Source of the DNA: Subsaxibacter sp. CAU 1640 | GTDB taxonomy: Bacteria; Bacteroidota; Bacteroidia; Flavobacteriales; Flavobacteriaceae | Length of the DNA stretch: 64,000 nucleotides | NCBI RefSeq assembly: GCF_023156585.1 | Contig: NZ_JALNMI010000002.1 | Span: 414,479-478,478, forward strand | Reading direction: 5' to 3' | Part shown: piece by piece, positions 1-9,547 of the stretch | Numbering within the stretch: position 1 is the stretch's first letter | Layout: each line of letters begins with the position of its first letter | Notes under the pieces: generated by a model | Database searches by the model: none | Told to the model about the DNA's origin: nothing | Seen by the model: only the letters and a program-made list of their open reading frames with translations | Made by a program: the position numbers and the translations under genes

Positions 1-1
1 A

Positions 2-337
2 GCTTTCGGAATCAGGAATTTTGAGAGTTTGGAAAAAGGTCTGGCAGAAATATACAGGGTCCTTAAACCCAACGGAATGTTTGTGATATTGGAAACATCG
101 GTTCCAACAAAACCTTTTTATAAAGCAGGATATTCATTCTACACAAAATATATTTTGCCTACCATTGGCAAGGTTTTCTCGAAAGATCAATCGGCTTACT
201 CGTATTTATGTGAATCTGCGTCAAAATTCCCGTATGGAGAAACCTTAAACAATATTTTGAGACAAATCGGGTTTAATAGTGTCGAAGACTTGCCGCAAAC
301 CTTTGGAGTGGCAACGATTTATAAAGCATCTAAATAA
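2..337 (+). CDS. ubiE: Demethylmenaquinone methyltransferase UbiE/MenG, C-terminal part (5' end outside window)
   Basis: The reading frame is open from base 2, so the gene begins upstream of the window; 111 C-terminal residues are visible, a little under half of the usual ~240. The visible part carries the family's FGIRNFE segment, the VLKPNG turn that follows the SAM-binding core, and the characteristic LP..GVA.I.. ending. The enzyme C-methylates demethylmenaquinone to menaquinone with S-adenosylmethionine, the last step of quinone synthesis in a menaquinone-using bacterium. The stop is followed three bases later by porT on the same strand, which suggests co-transcription. A TTG at 29 is only an internal codon, not a start. 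Identity is confident from sequence recognition; the start cannot be judged. Confidence 0.93.
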   Translation, partial: AFGIRNFESLEKGLAEIYRVLKPNGMFVILETSVPTKPFYKAGYSFYTKYILPTIGKVFSKDQSAYSYLCESASKFPYGETLNNILRQIGFNSVEDLPQTFGVATIYKASK

Positions 338-340
338 TTT

Positions 341-1069
341 ATGAAAAACATACTCTTCGTATTACTGTTCATTTGTTCAGGTCAAATAGCGACGGCTCAA
401 CTATTCACCAAGGAAAGAATTCTCAACGATGCCAACGGTGGAAAGGGAACAACGGACAAAAACCTTTTGAATTGGGGCTATTTCTTCGGTTTGAACAGTT
501 ATGATTTCAAATTTGAATATGAACAAGACGGACCAGATATTTTGGTGGAAGACAATCTGGGCTTCAATGTCGGATTAGTTGGAGATTTGCGTATCAACGA
601 TTATTTCAATCTTCGTTTTGAACCAGGTCTTTACATTACACAAAGAAATTTGATGTATGACCCAAGATATTTTGATGGTATTGAGTTTACAGATGCAGAT
701 TTGATGCGTGAGGTCAAATCAACTTATATTCATTTGCCTTTGCTTTTAAAGATTTCTACAAAACGAATCAACAACATCAAACCATTCATTGTTGGTGGTT
801 TTTCAACAGCACTCAATCTGTCGAGCAATGAAGAAAATCCTGATGACAACAGTGTAGGGCAATTCAGGACGAAAAAGAATATGCTGTTTTATGAGTTGGG
901 TTTTGGAATTGATTTTTATCTGTTCTACTTTAAATTTACGCCTTCCATAAGAGGTGTTTTTGCCTTAAATGATGAGATTGTCAGAGATGTTGACCCTAAC
1001 AGCCCTTGGACTTCCAATGTTACCATGATGAAAACCAGAGGTGTTTTTGTGAATTTTACATTTCAATAG
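341..1069 (+). CDS. porT: PorT-family outer-membrane beta-barrel protein of the type IX secretion/gliding system
   Basis: The 242-residue protein has a Sec signal peptide (about residues 1-19, cleavage near ATAQ) and then alternating amphipathic strands ending in an aromatic residue close to the C-terminus (FVNFTFQ), as in outer-membrane beta-barrels. Length, composition and its place directly after ubiE match PorT/SprT, a protein needed for the Bacteroidota type IX secretion system. Two likely clients of that system lie downstream at 38987-49053. It is probably translated from the ubiE transcript, since only three bases separate the genes. Its last 14 bases overlap the end of the convergent RNA methyltransferase gene. 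A generic PorT-like barrel with another role is the alternative, but the ubiE neighbourhood favours PorT itself. Confidence 0.85.
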   Translation: MKNILFVLLFICSGQIATAQLFTKERILNDANGGKGTTDKNLLNWGYFFGLNSYDFKFEYEQDGPDILVEDNLGFNVGLVGDLRINDYFNLRFEPGLYITQRNLMYDPRYFDGIEFTDADLMREVKSTYIHLPLLLKISTKRINNIKPFIVGGFSTALNLSSNEENPDDNSVGQFRTKKNMLFYELGFGIDFYLFYFKFTPSIRGVFALNDEIVRDVDPNSPWTSNVTMMKTRGVFVNFTFQ

Positions 1070-1790
1070 TCCGACGGCTAAATTCACTCAACAAAATTGC
1101 GGTGGCTGTAGCTACATTCAAACTTTCGGTATTTTGAAGGTTCCCGAAACGTGGTATGCTGATTTTTCTATCGATCAATGCTTCAATTTGGGTAGAAATG
1201 CCATTGGCTTCGTTTCCCATTACCAAGATTCCGTTGGCTGGCAGAATATGGCTGTAAACAGAAGCGCCATCCATAAAAGTTCCAAATTTTGGCAAATCTG
1301 ACGACTTAAGGAAATTTTCCAAATCCAAATAATGTGTTGAAACACGCGTCAATGAGCCCATTGTAGCCTGTACCACTTTAGGATTGAAACAATCCACAGT
1401 TTCTTTACTGCACACCAAATGATCAATCCCAAACCAATCACAAAGTCTGATGATGGTTCCCAAATTTCCAGGGTCGCGAACATCGTCAAGTGCTAATATC
1501 AATTTTGAATCGTCCACTTTTTTTCCTTTCGGAATTTTGAACAAAGCCAACGCTGTATTGGGCGTAGTGAGATTGCTGATAGATTTCAGATCCTTTTCAG
1601 AAATCAGGACCAATTTTTCTGCTTCAACCTCAAACTCGTCAGAAGTTGAAAATAATTGAGACAGTTCAAATTCAGAATTCAAAAATTCATCTACGCCTTT
1701 CTTACCTTCCACCACAAACAGTTGATGTTGGTTTCTGAATTTTTTCTGTGATAAACTGACTACTATTTTTTTTTGGTTCTTCGTAAGCAT
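1056..1790 (-). CDS. TrmH/SpoU-family RNA 2'-O-methyltransferase
   Basis: The three SpoU motifs are visible: the N-x-GTIIR segment (DPGNLGTIIR), the GNEANGIS loop, and the SLNVATA segment near the C-terminus. Together they form the SAM-binding trefoil knot. The N-terminal ~90 residues (from MLTKNQKK) look like the substrate-binding domain of the RlmB/TrmH rRNA methyltransferase group. I chose the ATG at 1790, giving 244 residues; the frame stays open to a TTG at 1832, but the added residues are unlike family starts, which commonly begin M-L-S/T-K-N. The gene is convergent with porT, overlapping it by 14 bases, and divergent from the Omp85 gene at 1915. The exact nucleotide methylated cannot be read from the sequence. 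Confidence 0.88.
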   Translation of the reverse strand: MLTKNQKKIVVSLSQKKFRNQHQLFVVEGKKGVDEFLNSEFELSQLFSTSDEFEVEAEKLVLISEKDLKSISNLTTPNTALALFKIPKGKKVDDSKLILALDDVRDPGNLGTIIRLCDWFGIDHLVCSKETVDCFNPKVVQATMGSLTRVSTHYLDLENFLKSSDLPKFGTFMDGASVYSHILPANGILVMGNEANGISTQIEALIDRKISIPRFGNLQNTESLNVATATAILLSEFSRRTIEM

Positions 1791-1914
1791 CAAAATGTCG
1801 TTACTTTTGTTCTGTTTACTTTTAAAAGTCAATTGTTTTTGGATTGATTTTTGTTTAGCAATAACAATCTTAAAACATTAAATTTGGCTTCAAATTAAAC
1901 AATAATTTAACTGT

Positions 1915-4449
1915 GTGTTGAAATACGCTCCTGCAAAAATATCATTAATTGTCTTAACCTTTATGCTTTTGTCTTCGTGCAATGCTATAAAACGCGTAAA
2001 GGACGGCGAGCATTTGTTGACCAAAAACACAGTCTATGTCAATGATAAAAAGAATAGCACCGAAGTTGTCAATAACTTAATATATCAAAGGCCTAATGGA
2101 AAACTTTTGGGCTACCCTCTTCGTTTGCATCTTTATAACCTTGCTAGACCGAATATCGATTCAATTTTAAATGCCAAGTATCGAAATCCTGACAACCCAA
2201 GGACTGGTCAAAAAAAATTGTTGTCGCTAAAACAATATGAAGCCCTTATCAACGCCAAGAAAAATATCAATACTTGGTGGAAGAAAACAGGTGAAGCGCC
2301 TGTAATTGTTAAAGAAGATAAGGCAGAAAAATCAAAAACACTTTTACGCCAATATTATTTTAGCAAAGGATGGTTTAATGCGAAAACATCCTATACCATC
2401 AATAAAACTGACGACCAAAGAGCAACTGTGGAATATTTTGTAGAAACAGGTACGCCTTATGTTCTGGATTCTTTAAATGCGAAAATCAGTACGACGAGTA
2501 TTGATAGCTTGTACCATCAAAATCTTAAAAATGGTTCATTATTAAAAGCTGGGCAACAGTATGATGACACAAATTTTGGAGCCGAACGCTCAAGGCTGAC
2601 TGAACAATTGAGAAATCTTGGATATTTTCATTTTGGACAGGATTACATCAGTTTTGTGATTGATACTGTAAACACAAATCATAAAGTCAACACAGAACTT
2701 GTCATACAAAACCGAATGATTCGAAATGTAGATTCTGTGACCAGAAGACCTTTCAAAGCCTACACCATTAAGGAAGTCAATATTTTTACAGACGACCGCT
2801 TTGAGAATAAAGATGCGCCAATAACTGATTCTCTAACGTACAACAACTACAACATTTATAGTTATGACAAACTGAAATATAGACCAAAAGCCCTAACCGA
2901 TGCCATTTTCATAACCAAAGACAGGTTGTTCAGAGACATCGATAGAACCAGAACGTATAGGTATTTAAGTGAACTGAAAGTTTTTAAATATCCAAACATA
3001 GAGTACATCGAAAATGAAGCGGATAGTTCTTTGGTGACAAACATTTATTTAATTCCGAAGAAAAAATTCGGGCTTAATTTTACTACCGAAGTTTCAACAA
3101 GTAATATCCAAACCATTGGATTTTCGTTTAGTACAGGTTTATTGATACGTAATGTTTTCAAAGGCGCAGAAATTTTCGAGATTGGTGCCATTGGTTCTAT
3201 AGGAGCCTCAAAAGATAGCAATAATCCTGAGGATGCCTTTTTTGACATCAACGAGATTGGTGCCAATATGAAACTTACCATTCCAAGAATCTTTTTCCCT
3301 TTGAAGACGGAAAAATTAATTCCAAAATTTATGTCGCCAAGTACGCGTATCAGTGCGGCAGCAACGAGCCAACGTAATATTGGTTTGGATAGGCAAACGT
3401 TCACAGGTGCTGTGAGTTATAATTGGTATCCTTCAAGAAAAGTCACCAATACATTGGACTTGTTCAATGTACAATATGTTAAAAATTTAAATACTGATAA
3501 TTACTTCCGAGTCTATCAAAATTCGTTTAACAGCTTGAATGACATCGCCCAAAGCATAGGTTATGTTAATAACAATGATCAATTGGATATCCCAGAACAA
3601 GCAGATGCATTTATCAGTGATGTGTTATCTCAAAACACATCGTTAGACCCTGAAGAAGAAGCTTATCAAAATGTAAGCAACATTTCTGAACGAAAAAACA
3701 GGCTTACCGAAGACAACCTTATTTTTTCAAGTAGTTTTAATTACGTAAAAAATCGCAGAGAGAATCTGTTTGACAATGATTTTTCAATTCTACGTTTTAG
3801 AGGGGAATTGGCTGGGAATTTATTGTCCAATATTTCAAAAATTGCTGGTTTTCAAAAGAATGAAAATGATAAGTATGAAGTTTTCGGTGTAGCATTTTCA
3901 CAATACATTAAAGCCGAATTTGACTATGTGAAATATTGGGATTTAGGCCACAAAAATGTATTTGCAATCCGAAGCTATTTGGGTATTGCTGTTCCTTACG
4001 GTAACTCCACAAATATCCCGTTTGCCAAAAGTTTCTTCGCTGGAGGACCAAATGATAACAGAGCTTGGACAGCCTATAATCTTGGACCCGGAAGCTCTCG
4101 CTCCATCAACGAATTTAATGAAGCAAATTTCAAATTGCATTTCAGTGCAGAACAACGCTTCAATATTGTTGGTAGTTTTTATGGTGCCTTGTTTGCAGAC
4201 GCTGGAAATATCTGGAACATTTATGATGACACACAAGACGAAAGTGCCACTTTTGATGGTTTAAGCTCGCTAAAGGATATTGCTTTAGGCTCTGGTATTG
4301 GACTTCGCTACGATTTCAGTTTCTTCGTTTTGAGGTTTGATGTTGGGTTTAAGACCTATAATCCAGCTTATGAATTAGGAAATCGTTGGTTTAAGGATTA
4401 CAATTTTAGCAAGGCAGTCTTCAATATCGGAATCAATTATCCATTTTAA
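1915..4449 (+). CDS. Omp85-family outer-membrane assembly lipoprotein (TamL/BamA-like)
   Basis: The 844-residue protein begins with a lipoprotein signal peptide whose lipobox is LSSC, so it is predicted to be lipidated at about residue 22. POTRA-like repeats follow (roughly residues 30-370), and then a C-terminal 16-strand barrel of the surface-antigen D15 type; a FAGGPND-type segment near residue 720 resembles the conserved (V/I)RG(F/Y) loop region. An Omp85 with a lipid anchor matches the Bacteroidota TamL subfamily, which helps fold outer-membrane proteins, rather than classical BamA. The first codons are GTG then TTG, so the start is GTG 1915 or TTG 1918. I see no tamB-like gene next to it. 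The family call is strong; the TamL subfamily is inferred from the lipobox and lineage. Confidence 0.85.
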   Translation: MLKYAPAKISLIVLTFMLLSSCNAIKRVKDGEHLLTKNTVYVNDKKNSTEVVNNLIYQRPNGKLLGYPLRLHLYNLARPNIDSILNAKYRNPDNPRTGQKKLLSLKQYEALINAKKNINTWWKKTGEAPVIVKEDKAEKSKTLLRQYYFSKGWFNAKTSYTINKTDDQRATVEYFVETGTPYVLDSLNAKISTTSIDSLYHQNLKNGSLLKAGQQYDDTNFGAERSRLTEQLRNLGYFHFGQDYISFVIDTVNTNHKVNTELVIQNRMIRNVDSVTRRPFKAYTIKEVNIFTDDRFENKDAPITDSLTYNNYNIYSYDKLKYRPKALTDAIFITKDRLFRDIDRTRTYRYLSELKVFKYPNIEYIENEADSSLVTNIYLIPKKKFGLNFTTEVSTSNIQTIGFSFSTGLLIRNVFKGAEIFEIGAIGSIGASKDSNNPEDAFFDINEIGANMKLTIPRIFFPLKTEKLIPKFMSPSTRISAAATSQRNIGLDRQTFTGAVSYNWYPSRKVTNTLDLFNVQYVKNLNTDNYFRVYQNSFNSLNDIAQSIGYVNNNDQLDIPEQADAFISDVLSQNTSLDPEEEAYQNVSNISERKNRLTEDNLIFSSSFNYVKNRRENLFDNDFSILRFRGELAGNLLSNISKIAGFQKNENDKYEVFGVAFSQYIKAEFDYVKYWDLGHKNVFAIRSYLGIAVPYGNSTNIPFAKSFFAGGPNDNRAWTAYNLGPGSSRSINEFNEANFKLHFSAEQRFNIVGSFYGALFADAGNIWNIYDDTQDESATFDGLSSLKDIALGSGIGLRYDFSFFVLRFDVGFKTYNPAYELGNRWFKDYNFSKAVFNIGINYPF

Positions 4450-4571
4450 ACTTATTACAAAAGCAAGAATCAGGCTATGCCTTTTTCCAAAATTTCAACA
4501 GACCGAACGCACCTTTTTGCTTTTATTTCATTATTTTTGAATATCCATTTTAAAACTTAAAACTACAATCC

Positions 4572-5639
4572 ATGAGTCATAATATCAAACCAGGCGTTGC
4601 AACTGGCAAAGAAGTTCAAGAAATTTTCAAATTGGCAAAAGAGAAAAGTTTTGCCTTACCAGCTGTTAATGTCATTGGTTCCAACACTATCAATGGTGTT
4701 TTGGAAACTGCAAAAGCGCTAAATGCCCCTGTTATTATTCAATTTTCTAACGGCGGCGCAATTTTCAACGCAGGAAAAGGATTGAGTAACGATAACCAAA
4801 AAGCGGCCATTGCTGGTGCTGTTGCTGGTGCCAAACATGTACATTTGATGGCCGAAGCTTATGGTGTCCCCGTAATTCTTCATACCGACCATTGCGCTAA
4901 AAAATTGTTGCCTTGGATTGATGGATTGTTGGATGCCAGCGAAAAGCATTTTGCAGAAACAGGTAAGCCTTTATACAGTTCGCATATGATTGATTTGTCT
5001 GAAGAACCTATTGAAGAAAACATTGAAATCTGTAAAGAATACCTAAAAAGAATGAGCAAAATGGGGATGACCCTTGAAATCGAATTAGGAATTACAGGTG
5101 GTGAAGAAGATGGAGTGGACAACAGTGATGTGGATGATTCAAAACTATACACTCAACCAGAAGAAGTGGCATATGCGTACGAAGAGTTGAGCAAGGTGAG
5201 TGACCAGTTTACCATTGCTGCAGCATTCGGCAACGTTCATGGAGTTTATAAGCCTGGAAATGTGAAATTGACACCAAAAATCCTTAAAAATTCACAAGAT
5301 TATGTGTCCAAAAAGTTTGGTGTTGGCCACAATCATATCGATTTTGTATTTCATGGTGGTTCAGGATCTTCCGTTGAAGAAATCCGCGAAGGCATTAGTT
5401 ATGGTGTCATCAAAATGAATATAGATACCGACATGCAATATGCCTTTATGAGTGGCGTTCGCGATTATTATAATCAACATTCAGAATACTTAAAAAGCCA
5501 AATAGGAAATCCAGAAGGTGAAGATTCCCCAAATAAAAAATACTATGACCCAAGGGTTTGGCTGCGAAAAGGTGAAGAAGCATTTGTGGCACGATTAAAA
5601 AAAGCGTTTGAAGACCTCAATAACGTAAATACTTTATAA
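4572..5639 (+). CDS. fbaA: Class II fructose-bisphosphate aldolase
   Basis: The enzyme is a zinc-dependent aldolase that interconverts fructose 1,6-bisphosphate with dihydroxyacetone phosphate and glyceraldehyde 3-phosphate in the cytoplasm. At 355 residues it has the E. coli FbaA-type length. The HTDHC segment (about residues 107-111) holds the catalytic Asp and a zinc His, ELGITGGEEDGVDN matches the conserved Glu and glycine-rich loop, and the HGGSGS phosphate-binding loop with a preceding zinc His is present. An ATG follows a 122-base gap after the Omp85 gene. In that gap a TATTTTTG at 4532-4539 fits a Bacteroidota -7 box, but no TTG stands at the right distance. accD follows in the same direction. 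Confidence 0.97.
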   Translation: MSHNIKPGVATGKEVQEIFKLAKEKSFALPAVNVIGSNTINGVLETAKALNAPVIIQFSNGGAIFNAGKGLSNDNQKAAIAGAVAGAKHVHLMAEAYGVPVILHTDHCAKKLLPWIDGLLDASEKHFAETGKPLYSSHMIDLSEEPIEENIEICKEYLKRMSKMGMTLEIELGITGGEEDGVDNSDVDDSKLYTQPEEVAYAYEELSKVSDQFTIAAAFGNVHGVYKPGNVKLTPKILKNSQDYVSKKFGVGHNHIDFVFHGGSGSSVEEIREGISYGVIKMNIDTDMQYAFMSGVRDYYNQHSEYLKSQIGNPEGEDSPNKKYYDPRVWLRKGEEAFVARLKKAFEDLNNVNTL

Positions 5640-5722
5640 CTTTGCATTGCTAAACTGACTTTTAACTACGATGCTTGTTGATTCAAAAATCGTTAATTGT
5701 TAATCTAAAATTAGAACCCAAC

Positions 5723-6580
5723 ATGTCTTGGTTTAAAAGAAAAACAAAGGGAATTACCACAACTACTGAAGAGAAAAAAGACACACCTAAAGGTCTTTGG
5801 TACAAGTCTCCAACTGGAAAGATTATTGACACAGAAGAACTGGAGAAAAACTATTTTGTTAGTCCTGAAGATGGCTATCACGTAAGAATTGGTAGCAAGG
5901 AATATTTTCAGATTTTATTTGATGACAACCAATTTAAGGAATTGGATGCCAACCTTGATTCCAAAGACCCATTAAAATTTGAAGACACAAAGAAATATCC
6001 AGAACGCTTGAAAGCCGCACAGGAGAAAACAAAGTTAAAAGATGCCGTTCGATGTGCGGTAGGTAAATCAAAAGGCAAAGATTTGGTCATTGCGTGTATG
6101 GATTTTGCTTTCATTGGTGGCTCTATGGGTTCTGTGGTTGGTGAAAAAATAGCACGTGCTGCAGATTACTCATTGAAGAAAAAAATTCCATTAGTGGTCA
6201 TTTCAAAATCTGGTGGTGCTCGTATGCAAGAAGCAGCGTTATCATTGATGCAATTGGCAAAAACATCAGCAAAATTAGCACAATTAGCCGATGCAAGCAT
6301 TCCATATATTTCCTTGTGTACTGACCCAACTACTGGAGGAACAACAGCCTCTTTTGCGATGCTAGGTGACATCAATATTAGTGAACCTGGAGCATTGATT
6401 GGTTTTGCTGGCCCTCGCGTGGTAAGAGATACTACAGGTCAGGAATTGCCTGAAGATTTTCAAACGGCTGAATTTCTTTTGGAACACGGCTTCTTGGATT
6501 TCATTACAGAACGTAAGGATTTAAAAAATAAAATCAACCTCTATATTGACTTGATTACGAATCAACCTTTGAGAGTTTAA
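5723..6580 (+). CDS. accD: Acetyl-CoA carboxylase carboxyltransferase beta subunit, zinc ribbon degenerate
   Basis: AccD is the beta half of the carboxyltransferase that moves CO2 from biotin to acetyl-CoA, giving malonyl-CoA for fatty acid synthesis. The 285-residue protein carries the crotonase-like core, with the [14 protein letters not shown] and SGGARMQEA segments that form the acyl-CoA/oxyanion pocket, and [10 protein letters not shown] further on. I chose the ATG at 5723 (MSWFKRK), because the longer frame from 5675 adds 16 residues with no family likeness. E. coli AccD has a four-cysteine zinc ribbon at the N-terminus; here the matching region (from about GLWYKSPTG to VSPEDGYH) keeps the spacing but has no cysteines. 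A strong terminator follows. Confidence 0.96.
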   Translation: MSWFKRKTKGITTTTEEKKDTPKGLWYKSPTGKIIDTEELEKNYFVSPEDGYHVRIGSKEYFQILFDDNQFKELDANLDSKDPLKFEDTKKYPERLKAAQEKTKLKDAVRCAVGKSKGKDLVIACMDFAFIGGSMGSVVGEKIARAADYSLKKKIPLVVISKSGGARMQEAALSLMQLAKTSAKLAQLADASIPYISLCTDPTTGGTTASFAMLGDINISEPGALIGFAGPRVVRDTTGQELPEDFQTAEFLLEHGFLDFITERKDLKNKINLYIDLITNQPLRV

Positions 6581-6584
6581 TAAC

Positions 6585-6612
6585 AAAGCGAGCCTATGAG
6601 CTCGCTTTTCTT
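6585..6612 (+). terminator. Intrinsic terminator after accD
   Basis: A perfect stem GCGAGC (6588-6593) pairs with GCTCGC (6600-6605) around a six-base loop, and AAA/TTT flanks extend it. A T-rich run follows (TTTTCTTTTT). It lies four bases after the accD stop and separates accD from the rpsO promoter. Confidence 0.88.
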
Positions 6613-6628
6613 TTTAAATAAATTCCTC

Positions 6629-6657
6629 TTGTAAATTACTAAAAAACACTATATTTG
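6629..6657 (+). promoter_or_regulatory. Bacteroidota-type promoter of rpsO
   Basis: TTG at 6629-6631, an 18-base spacer, then TATATTTG at 6650-6657. This fits the TTG-N17-23-TAnnTTTG consensus known for the primary sigma factor in Flavobacterium. It sits between the accD terminator and the rpsO start, leaving a leader of about 50 bases. Confidence 0.8.
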
Positions 6658-6712
6658 CACCTTGATTCGAAAATCGAGTCAGTACATAACAATCATTTAC
6701 AATAATATTAGC

Positions 6713-6982
6713 ATGTATTTATCAAAAGAAGTTAAAGAGGACATCTTTAAAAAACACGGCAAAAATGCCAAAGACACTGGTTCCGCAGAAGGACAAATCG
6801 CTTTGTTCACACACAGAATCAATCATTTGACTGAACACTTAAAAAACAATCGTAAAGATTTCAATTCAGAGCGTTCATTGGTAAAATTGGTAGGTAAACG
6901 TAGAGCACTACTTGATTACCTAACCAAAAAAGATATCTTGAGATATCGTGCCATCGTTAAAGAACTAGGATTAAGAAAATAA
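6713..6982 (+). CDS. rpsO: 30S ribosomal protein S15
   Basis: S15 is an 89-residue primary 16S rRNA-binding protein of the small-subunit platform. The sequence has the full family pattern: DTGSAEGQIALFTHRI, LTEHLKNN..DFNSER, and LVGKRRALLDYL near the C-terminus. The ATG at 6713 gives the standard length; the open frame back to 6662 lies in the leader and overlaps the promoter region. pnp follows on the same strand after a terminator, the rpsO-pnp order found in many bacteria. I did not find a recognisable S15 autoregulatory leader. Confidence 0.97.
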   Translation: MYLSKEVKEDIFKKHGKNAKDTGSAEGQIALFTHRINHLTEHLKNNRKDFNSERSLVKLVGKRRALLDYLTKKDILRYRAIVKELGLRK

Positions 6983-6992
6983 TCACTCAAAG

Positions 6993-7018
6993 ACCACGCC
7001 TACAAGCGTGGTTTTTTT
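6993..7018 (+). terminator. Intrinsic terminator between rpsO and pnp
   Basis: ACCACGC (6993-6999) pairs perfectly with GCGTGGT (7006-7012) around a six-base loop and is followed by a T tract. Its position between rpsO and pnp suggests that pnp expression depends on read-through or its own promoter. Confidence 0.88.
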
Positions 7019-7144
7019 GTTATAAATAGCTCAAGCGAAAGAGCAAAAAACTCGCAAATAAGAAGCTGATTATAGTTTTTCATTGGTCTCACAACAACTA
7101 CACAACAACACAACGACCATTGTTTAATTAGAATTAAAAAATTT

Positions 7145-9406
7145 ATGATTCCAAAAGTTTTTAAAGAGGTCATAGACCTTGGTGATGGACGTACAATTTC
7201 CATCGAAACCGGAAAATTGGCCAAACAAGCTCATGGTTCGGTAGTTGTTCAATCAGGAAATTGCATGCTATTGTGTACTGTTGTTTCCAATTACGAGCAA
7301 AGTCCTGTTGATTTTTTACCATTGACAGTTGATTACAGAGAAAAATTTGCAGCGGCAGGTCGCTATCCTGGAGGCTTCTTCAAAAGAGAAGCAAGACCAA
7401 GCGATGGTGAAGTTTTGACCATGCGTTTAGTAGACCGTGTGTTGCGTCCATTATTCCCAAAAGATTACCATGCAGAAACACAGGTGATGATTCAGTTGAT
7501 GTCTCATGACGAAAATGTGATGCCAGATGCTATGGCAGGTTTGGCGGCATCTGCTGCGATACAGTTGAGCGATATTCCATTTGAGACGCCTATTTCTGAA
7601 GTGAGAGTTGGTCGTGTCAATGGGCAATTCATTATCAATCCAACATTTGCTCAATTAGAAGAATCTGACATTGATATGGTCATTGGAGCCTCTGCTGATT
7701 CTGTGATGATGGTAGAAGGTGAAATGAAAGAAATTTCAGAAGAAGAAATGGTGGAAGCTATCAAGTTTGCACATGATGCCATCAAAGTTCAATGTGAAGC
7801 GCAAGTTAAATTGGCTGAAGCGTTTGGCAAAAAAGAAACTCGTGAGTATGAGCCAGAGCGCGAAGATGAGGAATTGAACAAAAAAGTTAGAGAACTAACC
7901 TATGAAAAAGTGTATGCAGTTGCCAAGAAAGCATCAGCAAAACACGAACGTAGCAGTGCTTTTTCCGAAATCAAAGAGGAAGTGAAAGCCACTTTTACTG
8001 AAGAAGAATTAGAAGATTTTGGAGATTTGGTCTCTAAATATTTCTATGCTGCCGAAAAAGCTGCTGTTCGCGATTTGACATTGAATGAAGGCTTACGTTT
8101 GGATGGTCGTAAAACAACAGACATCAGACCAATTTGGTGCGAAGTGGATTACTTACCCTCAACGCACGGATCATCCATCTTTACACGAGGCGAAACACAA
8201 GCATTGGCAACAGTGACCCTTGGAACATCAAGAGAGGCCAATGTTATCGATATGCCATCTTTTGAAGGTGAAGAACGTTTCTATTTGCATTATAACTTCC
8301 CTCCTTTTTCAACTGGAGAAGCGAGACCTATCAGAGGAACTTCTAGACGCGAAGTTGGTCACGGAAACTTGGCACAACGTGCATTAAAAGGAATGGTACC
8401 TGCCGACTGTCCGTATACTGTAAGAGTTGTTTCTGAAGTATTGGAAAGTAACGGTTCTTCGTCTATGGCAACTGTTTGCGCAGGAACTATGGCGTTAATG
8501 GATGCTGGTGTTCAAATGAAAAAACCAGTTTCTGGTATTGCTATGGGATTGATTTCTGATGCTGATACAGGGAAATATGCTGTATTGTCGGACATTCTTG
8601 GAGATGAAGACCATTTAGGCGATATGGACTTTAAAGTAACCGGTACGGCTGATGGTATTACAGCTTGTCAAATGGACATTAAAGTAAAAGGATTGTCTTA
8701 CGAAATTCTTGTGAATGCCTTGAAACAAGCGCAAGCAGGTCGTTTGCACATTCTTGATAAACTAGTGGAGACCATTGCTCAACCAAATGCAGACGTGAAA
8801 CCACATGCTCCAAAAATGATCACTACGACAATTCCGAATGAATTTATCGGAGCATTGATCGGACCTGGTGGAAAGGTAATTCAAGAACTACAGAAAGAAA
8901 CCAAGACAACGATCGTTATCAACGAAGACCCTGTTACTGAAGAAGGTATTGTTGAGATTTTGGGTACAGACCAAGAAGGTATCGACAAAGTCTTGGCAAA
9001 AATTGATTCTTTGTTGTTCAAACCACAAGTTGGCGAAGTTTACGAAGTCAAAGTCATCAAAATGCTAGATTTTGGAGCAGTTGTTGAATATACGAAAGCT
9101 CCTGGTAATGAAGTATTGCTTCACGTGAGTGAGTTGGCTTGGGAACGTACCGAAAATGTTTCTGATGTTGTAAATATGGGTGATGTGTTTGAAGTGAAAT
9201 ACTTTGGCGTAGATCCTAAAACAAAGAAGGAAAAAGTTTCAAGAAAAGCTATTCTTCCAAAACCAGAAGGTTTTAAAGAAAGACCTCCAAGAGACAACAA
9301 TCGTGATAACCGAGGTGGACGTGACAATCGTGGCAACCGTGATAATAGAAATCGTGACAATCGTCGTGATGATCGGAGACCACGAGAAGATAGAAACGAA
9401 GATTAA
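7145..9406 (+). CDS. pnp: Polyribonucleotide nucleotidyltransferase (PNPase) with a basic RD/RG-rich tail
   Basis: PNPase degrades RNA 3' to 5' by phosphorolysis and forms a ring-shaped trimer. The domains run in the usual order: first RNase PH domain (to about residue 230), alpha-helical linker, second and catalytic RNase PH domain (about 310-550, including [20 protein letters not shown]), KH domain (about 560-620, GxxG loop IGPGGK), and S1 domain (about 625-695, [13 protein letters not shown]). The last ~45 residues are almost only R, D, N and G with repeated RDN(R/N)G units, a low-complexity RNA-binding-like extension absent from E. coli PNPase. Two terminators bracket the gene. Confidence 0.97.
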   Translation: MIPKVFKEVIDLGDGRTISIETGKLAKQAHGSVVVQSGNCMLLCTVVSNYEQSPVDFLPLTVDYREKFAAAGRYPGGFFKREARPSDGEVLTMRLVDRVLRPLFPKDYHAETQVMIQLMSHDENVMPDAMAGLAASAAIQLSDIPFETPISEVRVGRVNGQFIINPTFAQLEESDIDMVIGASADSVMMVEGEMKEISEEEMVEAIKFAHDAIKVQCEAQVKLAEAFGKKETREYEPEREDEELNKKVRELTYEKVYAVAKKASAKHERSSAFSEIKEEVKATFTEEELEDFGDLVSKYFYAAEKAAVRDLTLNEGLRLDGRKTTDIRPIWCEVDYLPSTHGSSIFTRGETQALATVTLGTSREANVIDMPSFEGEERFYLHYNFPPFSTGEARPIRGTSRREVGHGNLAQRALKGMVPADCPYTVRVVSEVLESNGSSSMATVCAGTMALMDAGVQMKKPVSGIAMGLISDADTGKYAVLSDILGDEDHLGDMDFKVTGTADGITACQMDIKVKGLSYEILVNALKQAQAGRLHILDKLVETIAQPNADVKPHAPKMITTTIPNEFIGALIGPGGKVIQELQKETKTTIVINEDPVTEEGIVEILGTDQEGIDKVLAKIDSLLFKPQVGEVYEVKVIKMLDFGAVVEYTKAPGNEVLLHVSELAWERTENVSDVVNMGDVFEVKYFGVDPKTKKEKVSRKAILPKPEGFKERPPRDNNRDNRGGRDNRGNRDNRNRDNRRDDRRPREDRNED

Positions 9407-9428
9407 TAATCTTTCAATACGTTTATTG

Positions 9429-9465
9429 AAAAAGCCATTGTTCAAAAGAGCAATGGCTTTTTTCA
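9429..9465 (+). terminator. Intrinsic terminator after pnp
   Basis: A 12-base perfect stem (9429-9440 with 9451-9462; core AAGCCATTG/CAATGGCTT) surrounds a ten-base loop and ends in a T run. It lies 22 bases after the pnp stop. Confidence 0.9.
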
Positions 9466-9547
9466 TGGAAAATGCTCTGTCATAGCCCAAAACGTTAAAG
9501 CCCGTTAAAAATTTGCATTTGTCGATATTTTGATTAGATTATAGGTT

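Noticed and set aside
4532-4539. TATTTTTG upstream of fbaA as a full promoter
   Set aside because: The only nearby TTG is 12 bases upstream, too close; left as a partial match.
5637-5644. TAACTTTG overlapping the fbaA stop as an accD promoter
   Set aside because: The nearest TTG is 26 bases upstream, beyond the usual spacing; accD may simply be read through from fbaA.
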